From the NCBI GenBank assembly GCA_002794785.1, contig NBBA01000004.1:1302001-1366000 (forward strand): a stretch of 64,000 nucleotides of DNA, written 5' to 3'. Both the position numbers and the translations under genes were made by a program. Positions within the stretch are counted from its first letter, which is position 1; each line of letters opens with the position of its first letter. Of the stretch, positions 35,108 through 46,032 are shown piece by piece. A model generated the notes under the pieces. The model searched no databases, was not told where the DNA came from, and saw nothing but the letters and a program-made list of their open reading frames with translations. This DNA comes from Coniferiporia sulphurascens. Its lineage: Eukaryota; Basidiomycota; Agaricomycetes; Hymenochaetales; Hymenochaetaceae.

Positions 35108-36120
35108 TCAGTTACTGGGAGCTTGGTCTCGCTCCCATGGTGTGCCCTCGAAGCCTTCGGAGTCCTCCGAATTACTAGCGCGCTCATTGATGACTTGTGC
35201 GGAATATGAGTATAGTACACTCGCATAGACCTCCGAGGAGCAGCTCACCTAGGGGTGGAGTGTGAACGTCTTCCTGATTGACGGCCTTGATGGAATCCAG
35301 TCCAAGCTCAAAAGGACCTTCCACTCCAGCGTTTCCACCGAGAAGGGATATCCCTAGCCAGCGAATGCGCTCTTCCTCGAGCCTTACGTTCGAGGCGTGC
35401 CCTGTTGCAAGTTCGCCATAGCTGGTGAGCGCGAACGCGGAAAAGGGGATCTGAAAATGCCATTTACGTTACAATCAGCTCGAACGATGATCAGAAATGG
35501 GAAGTGCAGGGAGGAGTGGAGTAAATTGGAGCCCTCACAAAGATATCCTCCCACGACCCATCCTTCTTGCGGAAATACAACCGGTGCTGCCAGAGCTCGC
35601 CCGAGATGGGCGAGTCGGTCTGGAGGTTGATAAAATACGCATTGTGGGTGCGCGGATGCCCGCCAATGCGTAGACGAAGTGCCAAGTATTCATAGTTGGA
35701 TATATCGTCTGTGAGTTCACCGAAAAGCGTCGGGCGCGACTAGAAGAGGAGAACTCAGTTGAGGGCGCTTCTCGACAGTGACGGCACGTAATGTACTTTG
35801 CTACGGAAGCCAGCGTAGCCGCCTCTGATTTTCCCCTGAAGGTCACTACGTACGCCAAGACGCATGTCGCCCCAAAAACGGCCTTTGCCCTTGCCATTCG
35901 GGTCATTCGGGTCCTCCGGAACGAAATCCAGACGCGCAGTGGACGAGCCGCCGATGTCTCTGTCGACACCAAGGGAGTAGTTTTGGAGGTCTTCCCTGGA
36001 GTTGAACGAGAGAAGCGGCATTGGTGCCCTGTTTGGCTCATTCAGCCCGTCCATGCGCACGACTTTTGGTTCAAATATAGTTAATTCGCGTTCAAACGCA
36101 GAGCACGAGTGCGCACACAC
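35108..36120 (-). CDS. Mitochondrial complex I intermediate-associated protein 30 (CIA30/NDUFAF1)
   Basis: Assembly factor that binds membrane-arm intermediates of NADH:ubiquinone oxidoreductase in the mitochondrial matrix. Exons: 36120-35797, 35739-35539, 35450-35249, 35193-35108; 270 aa. The CIA30 domain starts at LLSFNSREDLQNYSLGVDRDIGG. It continues with GRFWGDMRLGV, GKIRGGYAGFRSK, SRPTLFGELTDDISNYEYLALRLR, NAYFINLQTDSPISGELWQHR, the exon join DIF|IPFSAFAL, and GISLLGGNAGVEGPFELGLD. The last exon (…NERASNSEDSEGFEGT…) is inferred only from a frame-preserving join; without it the frame stops after an extra 18 codons. The start is uncertain (ATG at 36120 or 36054); an N-terminal presequence could lie further upstream. 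Family call very secure. Confidence 0.9.
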
Positions 36121-36453
36121 CGCGAGACGTGTTATCCCTCAACAGCTGACTTGACCTGTTTCCGAATAACATCAGGACAAGTTCTTTTCAAGCTACTATC
36201 GGACTACTTCCCGGTTCATCCTGCTCATAAACGCTGCCCATCGTGTGTTTGCCATTTTTGCAGCTGTCGATGAGCGCTAGGTCGCGAGCCGCACCGTCGC
36301 CGCTTGCCACCCCATCGTCATAAGCAGTACTTGCCGTAAATGCCGCACGCGTGACGTATGCGCACGTGACTTGTTACGTTGTTCATTCTGTCACACACTT
36401 GGGTCGTGTCGGTCTCAGATCGACCTTGAAATTGTTTGAGCCCGTCGTCCACG
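36121..36453. promoter_or_regulatory. Bidirectional promoter region, CIA30 / RAD30
   Basis: 333 bp lie between divergent start codons. No distinctive site was recognised. Confidence 0.5.
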
Positions 36454-39014
36454 ATGAGCGTTGTCCCGATCTCTCCGTCGAAGAAAGGAAAGCTCAAAGC
36501 TTTTGGTGCCGATTTCGAAGACCTAAATCCGACGATCACCTATCGACACATACTCTCTCCTATTATTGGTCCTAAGCACCCCCTGCGCGTCGTTGCTCTC
36601 TGCGACTGCAACGCGTTCTATGCTAACTGCGAGCAAGTTCGACTTGGCCTCGATCCGGAGGTAGAACCCACGACTCAATTGAAGGCTTCGTTTGTTTATG
36701 TTGTTCCTTTCTTTCCACTAATAGAAGCCGCTTGTTGTGTTACAATGGGGCATGCTCATTGCCGTCAACTATCCCGCGCGCAAATTTGGGATATCGCGCA
36801 TGGATAAACTCGATGATGCACGCAAGAGATGTCCTGACCTTACGGTTGTCCACGTCGCAACTTATGCAAAGGGGGAGACCGAAGCAAAGTACTGGGATAA
36901 GCCTGATATTAAAACACACAAGGTTCGCGTCAAGTCTGTTAAACAACCTGCAAGCGCAACGGGCCCTGATTTGAACATATAAGATATCTTTGGACTTATA
37001 TCGGCGCGAGAGTATCAAGATTCACACTATGTTCAAAGAACTGTTGCCCACAGGGGAAGTTGGTAGGAAGCGTGGTATCTAGTCGTTGGGAATTTTCGCT
37101 CAATCTTGAGAACAGAAAAGGCCTCCATCGACGAGGCTTTCATTGACTTCTCTATTCCTGTGCGCGACATTCTTCTCGAACGGTATCCTTATCTTTCTCA
37201 GTTACCTTCTGATGCACCAAATGGACTCGATACGCCTCTACCCGCTCCCCCTCGGATCTCATGTGTAGGTTTGGGTAATCTCATCCCTGATGATCCCTCG
37301 AAGCTTGACCCGGAAAAAGAAGTTACGACGGAGTTAGTAGAGGAGGTTGAGAAGAATGGGACGGTTACATGGCACGATGTCGGCCTAGCTATTGCAGCGG
37401 AGTTAATGGCAAGCATGAGGAAGGAAGTACACGAAAAACTAGGTTACCTGACCTCTGCAGTGAGTGCCATCGGACCGGGGGCCAGTTTTATGATGCTCAC
37501 TTGTCGATTGCAGGGTATTGCACGTAACAAGTTTTTGTCGAAACTTGCGGCGTCTTATCGCAAATTCAACACCCAGAATATCCTGCGGAACTCAGCCATA
37601 CCAGGCTTCCTTAAACCTATGCCCTTTCAGAAGGTGAGCCTGTCAATGGCCGATCAAGTCACAAGGTTAAGGTTTGGTGACAATTGTTTGAAGATACGCT
37701 TCTTGGGTGGGAAGCTCGGCAAGGCACTTGCGGGTGAATACGACGTATCAACGGTGGGAGATCTATTGTGAGTCACCGTCCCTATTCCTTTCATGCGAAT
37801 CATTAAGGTTCCTCCGGGGTTAGAACCATAAGCCTTGGTAACGAAGTCCCTCCTGTAGCTAATGGACTAATCTGATAAAAATAGATGAGATGCAGAACAC
37901 GTTTGGAGAGTGCTCTATATGGGTGTATGAGGTTTTACGGTACGTACATTGCCTCTCTTCACAAAACATATCATTAACATTCCCGTAGTGGAATAGATCG
38001 GTCCGAAGGTATTGCGACCTTCCGTGCGGCGTGTAATAATGCTAAGTTGTTACTGTAGTGAAAGAAAAGGCGGTTATCAACAAATCCATGAACGCTTCAA
38101 AAAACCTTCCAAGTCCCATAACAAAATCATCTGAAGGACCACATTGGCTCCGAATGTTAGCTGCGGAGCTCGCAATCCGACTCAACGAGGCGCGTGAGGC
38201 GACACCGGGGTTGTGGCCGCGCACACTGTCTTTACATGCTAGGCAAGGGTGGAACGTCCTTCGATCAAAGCAGCAGCCGTTTCCATTTTTACGGGTCGTG
38301 TCCGCCGATTTCGTGACGGAAGAAGCAACAAAGCTGTGGAAGGAAATAGTCGGCAACGACATGCTATGGGATGGGAAGAAGGGGATGAAGATAACTCATC
38401 TTAGCTTGAGTCTGACGGGAATAACTTGGACAGAGGAGGGGCAGAAGGACATTGCAGGGTTCTTCCATCCGAAGATCCCGACCGGAGCCGGACGTGCAGC
38501 CTCCGAGGGTATTGCTGGCCCGAGCACTCTTGCTAATACGGGAGAAACAAAGCGGAAGAGAAGTATGAGCGTAATTTCTAGCTCAAAGGATCGGGAGATA
38601 GTGGCCTACAATGTCGATGACGGTAAGGTGTTTGTGCAAAGCATGGTTTTTATCTAACATGGCTACTCAGATGAAACAGGGACGAGCGACTTGTATTCCT
38701 TCGAATGCGTGCGCTGCCGAAAAACAATTTCAATACCCACCCATCTGCGAAACCTTAACGCCGGCTTGAAAGCGGACAACAACGCCTTTTCGGATTTCGA
38801 AGATATGAGGCGGAGGGCAATGGCGAATCTTCGTGTAGAGCATGATGATTACCATTTTGCACAGGACCTTGCGCGCCAAGATGGCCCAGTGATCACAGCT
38901 GCGGCGTCTTCCGAGAAACCGAAGTCATCGCCCTCCCGTCCGACGAAGAAGAGGAAAAAACACAAGGAGCCTGAGGGCATCGCTAAATTTTTTATTAAGA
39001 AAAGCAAACCATGA
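36454..39014 (+). CDS. RAD30: DNA polymerase eta (translesion, Y family)
   Basis: Bypasses UV photoproducts at stalled forks. Exons: 36454-36660, 36725-36922, 36984-37062, 37116-37459, 37514-37633, 37694-37767, 37824-37837, 37885-37939, 37989-38008, 38059-38622, 38671-39014; 672 aa. The catalytic core has CDCNAFYANCEQ (D51), QWGMLIAVNYPARKFGI and SIDEAFID (D167, E168). The helix-hairpin region has GIARNKFLSKLAASYRKFN and PFQKIRFLGGKLG. The little finger follows from about residue 370. The ubiquitin-binding zinc finger is seen as C571-x2-C574 with H616-D-D-Y-H620. The C-terminal PCNA-binding box is GIAKFFIKK. A 14-nt exon coding TISL restores DLLTISLDEMQ; a 20-nt exon codes GIDRSE. Identity is very secure. 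Confidence 0.95.
37824..37837 (+). other. RAD30: 14-nt microexon of RAD30
   Basis: It codes Thr-Ile-Ser-Leu between GDLL and DEMQ. It has GGTTAG before and GTAACG after. Skipping it would shift the frame, because 14 is not divisible by three. Confidence 0.75.
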
Positions 39015-39895
39015 TACTAACCCCTGAAGGAAACATACATTTATCTGAAGATACTAGGGACTATTGAATTGTATTCCTTATAAGTTAAATTTATTAGGGC
39101 CATTTTTGTAGCTCAGCTTGTTAGTCATGATCATCTGCCTGTACTCCAATCACCATCGCAACGACTGGCGTGTATTTTTGGTCTCATGGATCACCAGTAT
39201 TAAGCGAAGACCTGAACCGACGACACTCGTAACTCCTTGCATCCTTCAATTACCGGTCTCTGCACAACGACTGTTCGTCTGGACGGTATGTTCTACCAAA
39301 ATAGTCTCAACCGAGCAATATACATTGCGAATATCTGTTGCTTGTGCAACCAATGTGCTTAATGTTAGTGTTCATCTCGCCTTGGCATCGCTTCATGGGC
39401 AACGGATAGCCAGTCAAACTCGCGCATCATACGTATCAGATGGGCTCTCAACCGGAGACTCGGACATCTGTGCTGGGACAGCGGCTCTGGCCAACCAACG
39501 TCTCTGATGCTCCCTTTGAGTCTCACAGGGTGCGGGTATCTTTTCGAACCGAATTGCCGTAGCCCGCTCCTTGGCGCGCATCATTCGCAGGGGCACTGCA
39601 ATCCCTCACGCCCTCGACGGAGGGATATCAGTCTCTTCCGTGCTCTCTCTCGTGCCCGGGTCACGAAGGTGCTCCTTTGGTCTTTCGTTCTGTTTGTTTC
39701 TTCTGTCTTTTTTACTTCGGTTTCTTCACTGGTCGCCTGTGACGTCGAATCCTCAGCCTGTTCATTCTTTCCAAGGCTTGACGATCATCTGCGCCGGACG
39801 CACTTAAACAAGCGACGTTCACATTAGCCAACCTCCTTGTTTCTGTCGGGCACAGTTCACGATTTCTGTATCTTCGTTCGGAGATATATTTCTAT
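39015..39895. other. Intergenic between RAD30 and the GPCR gene
   Basis: Open plus-strand frames at 39118-39507 and 39507-39827 have no recognisable family. The segment before the GPCR start is C/T-rich and probably 5' leader. No other structure seen. Confidence 0.4.
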
Positions 39896-42641
39896 ATGCA
39901 CGCGCCGGCGCCCTACGAGACTTTTGTTGACATGAATGCGGAGTTCGAGAAGTTCACTCCCGGGAAGAGGACCATTGCTATAGTGCGTATCATTCATCCT
40001 GTTGTGGCCTTTACCTACTGAACGATCTCATCTGCTCAGATCATTGCTTTGACGTCGGGGGCATCAATACTTAGCATAGCATTTCTCCTGCTGAGAGTCT
40101 GTTATGCTACCTTGCGCACATTTGCCCAGGGTTTGAAAGGGCGAACGGACTCTCGAGAAAGTCTTTTCTTCCAGACACAGCTAGGCTCATATGTCGCATG
40201 CCTTCTCGTGGCAAACCTACTGAGCGGAATAGCTGGGATGTTTGGCTTTACATGGGCGGGACAAAATGGCATCATTGCAGGTGAGCAGCTCGTCCTTCGT
40301 GCTCCTCCTTTACTAAATAACAATTTCGTAGGCCCAGGATGCACTGCTCAAGGTTAAGATTCCGTAGGGTGTGATGCTATTGCCTAACTGACCGATAATC
40401 TCTTTCTAGGCACTCTTATCCAGATTGGTGACTTTGCAGGAGCGTATTTTACTGCTTTCACTGGTATTCACACATTTCATACGCTGGTCATGCGCAAGCG
40501 GTATGAGACGTGGGTGAGCGTTGTCATTGTAGCTCTGGGATGGGGCAGTGCAATTGCATTGGGTCAGTCCCACTGAATTTCATTAATGTTGTCCGCTGTA
40601 ACTAACTGCCGTGGGATTCTAGGAACTGCCCTCACCACCATTGCCACTCCCGAGCACGGACCGTTGTTCAACAGCGTGGGTATGTGGTGTGCGATCTCCT
40701 CAGGGTACACTGTCGAACAATTTGTCGTGTATTATTTCCCCGTAAGGTCTTTTCCGTGTTCTGAAGAGTTCGTTGGACTGACAGTCACCATCAATCAGAT
40801 TATTATCTCAGCTCTGATTACCGCCACTCTTTACGCGCTTATTTATCTTTGTCTCCGTGGAACCCTGGTCATTGGTGACGGAATCAAACTGAATCTCTCA
40901 CCTGATAATGTTCCTGGCTGGGCTGGCCGTCTGGGCGGCCGTGAAGAGTATAGACATTTTCTCGGCACGATCGTCAAAAGCCTGCTTTGGTATCCGTTTG
41001 GTGAGTCTTGCTAACATTTTGCGGTACCGTAGGATTTCAATACCTATAATCTCTTCGCAGCTTTTATCACTCTTTTCCTCCCCATAACAATCTCCGGTCT
41101 TATGCGTATATCGGGAATGTACGCTTCCGACTCGTTCCTTGGGTTTTCTGCTGTCTGTGCGTCTCTTGTTGGTGAGTATCTCCCCCGCATAAGTACGGAA
41201 CAATTTGGCTGAACAAGTTCGCGAAGGATTGGCAAATGTTTTGATTTTGTACAACACTTTAAGGACCCTACGCCCAGCAATTAGTGGTCTGAACGGAAGC
41301 GCGGGGTCGGAAAGTTTCTTCGTCCCGGAAGAACGCAAGGTTTCCCCCATCGAGGGGCCAAAGATGATGATACCGAGCGTATCGCCGAGTCCTATAGCAG
41401 CGCCACGACCCATGATGCACGGGCGATCCTTCCCGCCGCCCACCTCGCGGGTTGGCTCGCCAATGTCTAGTGCTGGATCCACAACCGTAGTTGGGCTGCC
41501 TGCAACCCCACGGATGAGGCGGCCGCCGACGCCAGCAGGCTCGGTCGACGTGGAACAGAGGAGGGAGCACACGCCTACTCCTCAGATGGTGCAAACGTGG
41601 CTGCGCCACCAACGCTCGACCTCGAGTCTTGATAGCACGTCTGCGCTTCTGCGCGCCCCAAACACGGTGCCGGACCTCCCTTCGTCTTCCCGGATCTATA
41701 CTCATTCGCGCTATGCGAGTTCGTCGACTTCCTCTGAAAACATCTTTGCACAGATCGGAGCCCCGATTGTCCCTTCCGCAGAGCTTAACATGCGTTTCGA
41801 TGGCCCACAGAGTCGGGACCAAACGGGCAGCCCAGTCCCTGCCATCACAATTTCGAGGCCTGGAACGCCTGCGTCTGTAGGTTTGTCTCCTGCGCCACGC
41901 CCGATGAGTCAGGTTCCACGCGAATTGTCTGTCAACACAAGTACTGTTTCTGATATCCCACCTGTTCCCCCGATTCCTTCAAGCTCGTGGCGTTCAGACG
42001 CCTCGCGTTACGAGTCGCACCGCACGAAAACGCCGACAACTGCGAAGAGCGTCGTATCCTTTGATCACGAGGACTTTGAGATCCAGCGCGTCGACTCGCG
42101 CGAAAGGCTGCGACCCGCGATCAGTGCAGTCGCTCAGCTTCCATCTGTCTCGAACAATGTGCGTCCAGTGGTTTCAAATGTGCAGGGGAACGCATCGGCC
42201 AGTATGGTTAGTCTGCCAGAGTCTATGGCGCAAGGCAGCCTTGCCGAATCCATGTTAGGGAGCATGCGCAGCACGGGAGACGACAGTCTGCGAACGGAGT
42301 TGAGGGAACGGGCGGGAACCCCGGACGGCACCTTATCTTCCCTTGCGTGGGCATCGCTCGTTGCGCATGCAGCAGTACGCGAGCGGTTCCATGCAGAGGC
42401 GGAGCTGACGTCGCCGGTGGACTCGTGGGCGGATGAGGGTGGAGACGAGGATTTCGCGCCTCCCGTAAGGCGGATGAGCGACATCCCGATGTTCCTGCGC
42501 CCTGGGACGCCTACGTCCGCAGGTGCAAACATGCGCTTTGGATTTGAAGCATCGGCGTCGAATTCACGGCTAGGATCAAGCCCTTTGGCCCCAGGTAACG
42601 AGGGCGCTCCCACAACGCCATCGAGGAGGGACTATGTATGA
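39896..42641 (+). CDS. Seven-transmembrane GPCR-like receptor with long Ser/Pro-rich tail
   Basis: Likely plasma-membrane receptor. Exons: 39896-39982, 40040-40280, 40332-40352 (21 nt), 40410-40562, 40623-41000, 41061-41171, 41227-42641; 801 aa. Seven hydrophobic helices lie in residues about 30-340: IIALTSGASILSIAFLLLR; SYVACLLVANLLSGIAGM; AGAYFTAFTGIHTFHTLV; WVSVVIVALGWGSAIAL; the MWCAIS…VVYYF and IIISALITATLYALIYL pair; SLLWYPFAFITLFLP; SLVGLANVLILYNTLRTL. The 21-nt exon supplies PGCTAQ at the start of helix 3. The 450-residue tail is Ser/Thr/Pro-rich with GSPM, PGTP and SRP clusters, suiting phosphorylation. The overall pattern fits the fungal cAMP-receptor-like/Git3-like group, but I cannot assign a ligand. 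Receptor class is fairly secure. Confidence 0.8.
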
Positions 42642-42916
42642 TTGTTACTGTAGTTACCATTTCGAAATTCTTGTAAACAATTTGTTGATAAAAAGATGGA
42701 CAGACATTATATATTCTTTATTATCTTGTGGAGTTTGTAAAAGACGCGACGCGACTGGACGGTGGTGACGTAACCGCTAGCTACTATTAGTCGATGCTAT
42801 TTAGCGTGGAATATATGCGCCCACAGAAAGCGCGCGCCGCCCATATGCTGCGCGGGAGACTTGGCTTGATCACATCCCACTTTCCTGCGCTTTCCCCTAT
42901 CACAAGAACAAGAACA

Positions 42917-45636
42917 ATGGCGACGCAGACCTTTGCAGTGCTTGACGACAGCGAGCTCAAGGATGGGGAAATGTGGGTACCCCAAGTCCTTACCGCTCGC
43001 GGGTGGCCCTGACGACTCGGATGATGACCTCGTCGACAGGAAACAGGTCTCCTTTGGTGAAGGAGAAGGTAAAGTACTACTGTCCAAAATCGGGGGCAAA
43101 ATCCATGCGACGAGCGCATTCTGCACGCAGTACGTCCTCGGGTTGCTGTTCATCCATACGCGTCGGCGTGCTCCTGACGTCGTTTCTTCGTAGCTATGGA
43201 GCACCCCTGGCTAAGGGGACGCTTGTATCTGACGGAAGGGTTGTCTGGTGAGCATGCTGTGCTTTGATATACTTTCCTGCGTTACTCGTCGGACTGGTAT
43301 ACTCATGATACTCGACCTAGTCCATGGCACGGAGGTGTGTTAACTCGTCGGGCTTATTATCGCCAACGCTTCGTATCCTAACACTTCCAGCTCAGCGTGC
43401 TTCAATGTGTGCACTGGAGACATCGGTGAGTCTATCCTCTTCTCAAGAATCTTACTCGCGAGACTCATCTCTATGCAACCTATCCCAAAGAGGACGCGCC
43501 CGCTCTCGATGCTATCCACTCCTTCAAGGCAACCGTTCAAGACGGAAAGATCCATGTCACAGCCGACCCGAAACGAACCCTGAAAGACAATATGAAGCGC
43601 CCGCCGACCCTGTCTACCGACGGCGTCGTGGAGCCAGGAAAGGGCGTGGTTATCGTCGGCGGTGGTGCCGGAGCTGTCCACACAGTGGAGAGTCTACGTG
43701 AGGTCAGTATAGCTCATGGCACTTTGCGTCTTCTGCAAGATCATCTGCTAACGCATATGCTAAAGAATGGATATAAAGGAAACGTCACTATTCTCAGCTC
43801 CGAGCGTTATGCGCCTATTGATAGGTTCGCACTATTTGCCTCCAATTCCTGACATTTAGATCCCTAAACCCAAAATTACGATAACACAGGACAAAAATGA
43901 GTAAAACACTCATTAGCGACCCGTCTAAACTCGAGTGGAGGAGCGCGTCTGACCTCAAAATTAAATACAACACTAATTTGCGCATCGGCGTTGTATGTCT
44001 CGTACTTCTCTTTGCGTACTACATTAATCTGACTAATTTCTAAAGACTGTTACGAACGTCGATACGAAGAATAAGACTGTGACAACTGACAACAAGGAAA
44101 CTCTTGGTTATGACTCGCTTGTCCTCGCACCAGGTGGCTCGCCCCGTCGCCTGCCAGTTGAGGGGGGCTCCCTCGGCAACGTCTTTACCCTCCGGCATGC
44201 GCAGGACACGAAGAAAATCGATCAAGGTTAGTAAATCGTCTATTAGCCTGTCTTTTGGTGCATAGATGAAATGCAATTGCTCTTCCTCTTGACCACCACT
44301 TGCCCAGCCGTAACGAAGGGCAAACGGGTCGTCTTCATTGGTAGTTCATTCATCAGTATGGAGATTGTGGCTACAATTACAAAGCGGGAGCTGGTGTCTA
44401 TTGACGTTATCGGCATGGAGGAGTTCCCATTTCAGGGCGTCCTTGGGAAGGAGGTTGGGAAAGGTTTCAAACAGGTTTGGTCTTCCCATGTCCCCAAAAT
44501 TTCCATACTCACTGTGCCCCTTTATTCCCCTTTTTTTTCTTATGTTTATTACAGTATCATGAATCCAAAGGCATCAAGTTCCACATGCAGTCCAAAGTTG
44601 AAAAACTCTCGCCCTCGCAGACAGATGCAGCCGTCGTTGGTGCGGTCGTCCTAGGTGATGGCGGGCCCACACTCCCTGCAGACGTCGTTATCATGGGCGT
44701 TGGCGTCGCGCCAGCGACTGGCTTTTTGCGCGACAGCGGATTTACGCTGGAGCGTGATGGCGGTGTGCTCGTGGACGAGTTCCTTCAGGTCCCAGGGTTG
44801 GACGGTGTATACGCCATAGGTATACGTTTAATGTTTTTCCGAATGTTTGCCGGGGTACCTACTATTCCTGTTAATTTAACCATAGGTGATATCGCTGTAT
44901 TTCCGCAGACGGAGACGTCGGATGCGAGGAGAATTGAACACTGGAATGTGCGTTGCTTTGAGTCACTCCAGCCATTCAATACTTATAATTGGATTATCAC
45001 AGGTCGCAAGTAACCATGGCCGTGCGGTCGGACGGGCTATCGCAGGCAAGCCCGAACCGTTCGCAAAGATCCCGGTGTTTTGGAGCGCGCGTACGCCATT
45101 CCTTACTTCGCCGTCTTCACATGTCTTGTTTGCTAAAAAAAGATATCCGATATGTATGACAGAGGGCCAACAGCTCAGATACTGCGGCTTGGGTCATGGT
45201 TTCGATGATGTCTTTATTCAGGGGAATCCAGCTGAGCTAAAGGCGGGTTTTTCCCATTTCCTCTCGTTCACAATCCCATTGTTTACCGTCCTCCCCATTA
45301 CTAGTTTGTTGCGTACTATTTCAAAGCTGGAAAAGTGGTCGCCGTCGCGAGGTAAGTACGACTCATCAGGCCGCGTTTCTTCCGCTCGGTCCTGAAGATT
45401 CATGTCTCACCGTCTATCAGCATGCAATCCGACCCGGTCGTCACCAAATGTTCGGAACTCATGCGCTTGGGCCTGATGCCGTCTGCCGAGGAGATTAAGG
45501 GTGGTCTAGTCAGTTCCTGACTTCCTTTCAAGTCTTCCAAGATTACTGATGGAAATATGCGCGTAATGCCTCTGCCCCACAGGAACCCATGAATGTAGAT
45601 GTATCATCTGCTCAGTCGAAGGCGAAGTTTGCGTGA
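42917..45636 (+). CDS. Rieske [2Fe-2S] plus FAD/NAD oxidoreductase, AIFM3-like
   Basis: Probable ferredoxin-type flavoprotein reductase of the apoptosis-inducing-factor-3 group. Seventeen exons: 42917-42972, 43040-43129, 43194-43247, 43321-43334, 43396-43425, 43491-43702, 43766-43824, 43890-43992, 44046-44226, 44308-44474, 44555-44819, 44886-44947, 45003-45090, 45163-45242, 45305-45351, 45421-45508, 45583-45636; 549 aa. Rieske ligands are C47-T-H49 and C67-P-W-H70. The FAD motif is VVIVGGGAGAV, followed by RVVFIGSSFISMEI for the NAD fold, APGG, and YAIGDIAVFP for FAD. The C-terminal domain has HWNVASNHG and YYFKAGKVVAVASM. The intron before FVAYYF is GC-AG. An in-frame ATG at 42845 would add a basic presequence-like stretch. 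Family secure; partner unknown. Confidence 0.92.
43321..43334 (+). other. 14-nt microexon coding the PWHG of the Rieske site
   Basis: TCCATGGCACGGAG lies between a CCTAG acceptor and a GTGTGT donor. It supplies the end of the Cys codon, then Pro-Trp-His-Gly. H70 is one of the four cluster ligands, so skipping it would both shift frame and remove a ligand. Confidence 0.8.
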
Positions 45637-46032
45637 AAATCAACGCTGATGCGAACAACCTCCCCTGTATCCGAGTCGGAAGGACATTACAAAGCTGTTA
45701 ACAATATGATGTATTACCGTCCAAGCGCCATGTATACTTGGCTTGTACTGTGTTTCTGTAATGCATCCGCGCGTTTGTTGAACAATAAATCAAAGTCTCA
45801 GAAGAGCGGAGTAGCGCTAGGATGCCGTCTTTTTTACGGTATTTGGTCCGAAAATAACATAGCCGATGACCGCCAGAATTCGTCTACAGATCCCCCTTAC
45901 CATACTACTTGGGTCTAATTCAATGAACCTTCCCCATCCTTAGCTCCAACCAATGTATTCTCTCGCACAGGTTGCGAAACAAGTTCGTCGGTACACGTAC
46001 AGAATGGGTAACTAGCGAATACACACGATGAG
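45637..46032. other. Convergent 3' region between the AIFM3-like and DUF6533 genes
   Basis: A 90-codon plus frame (45649-45918) is unrecognised. Otherwise it is noncoding. Confidence 0.45.

Noticed and set aside
40741..40783. Apparent 43-nt intron (GTAAGG…GACAG) in the GPCR gene
   Set aside because: Removing it breaks the frame of the following helix; the unspliced reading is continuous.
42134..42613. 159-codon minus frame opposite the GPCR tail
   Set aside because: Antisense shadow of a Ser/Pro-rich GC-biased coding region; the sense strand has the spliced receptor.
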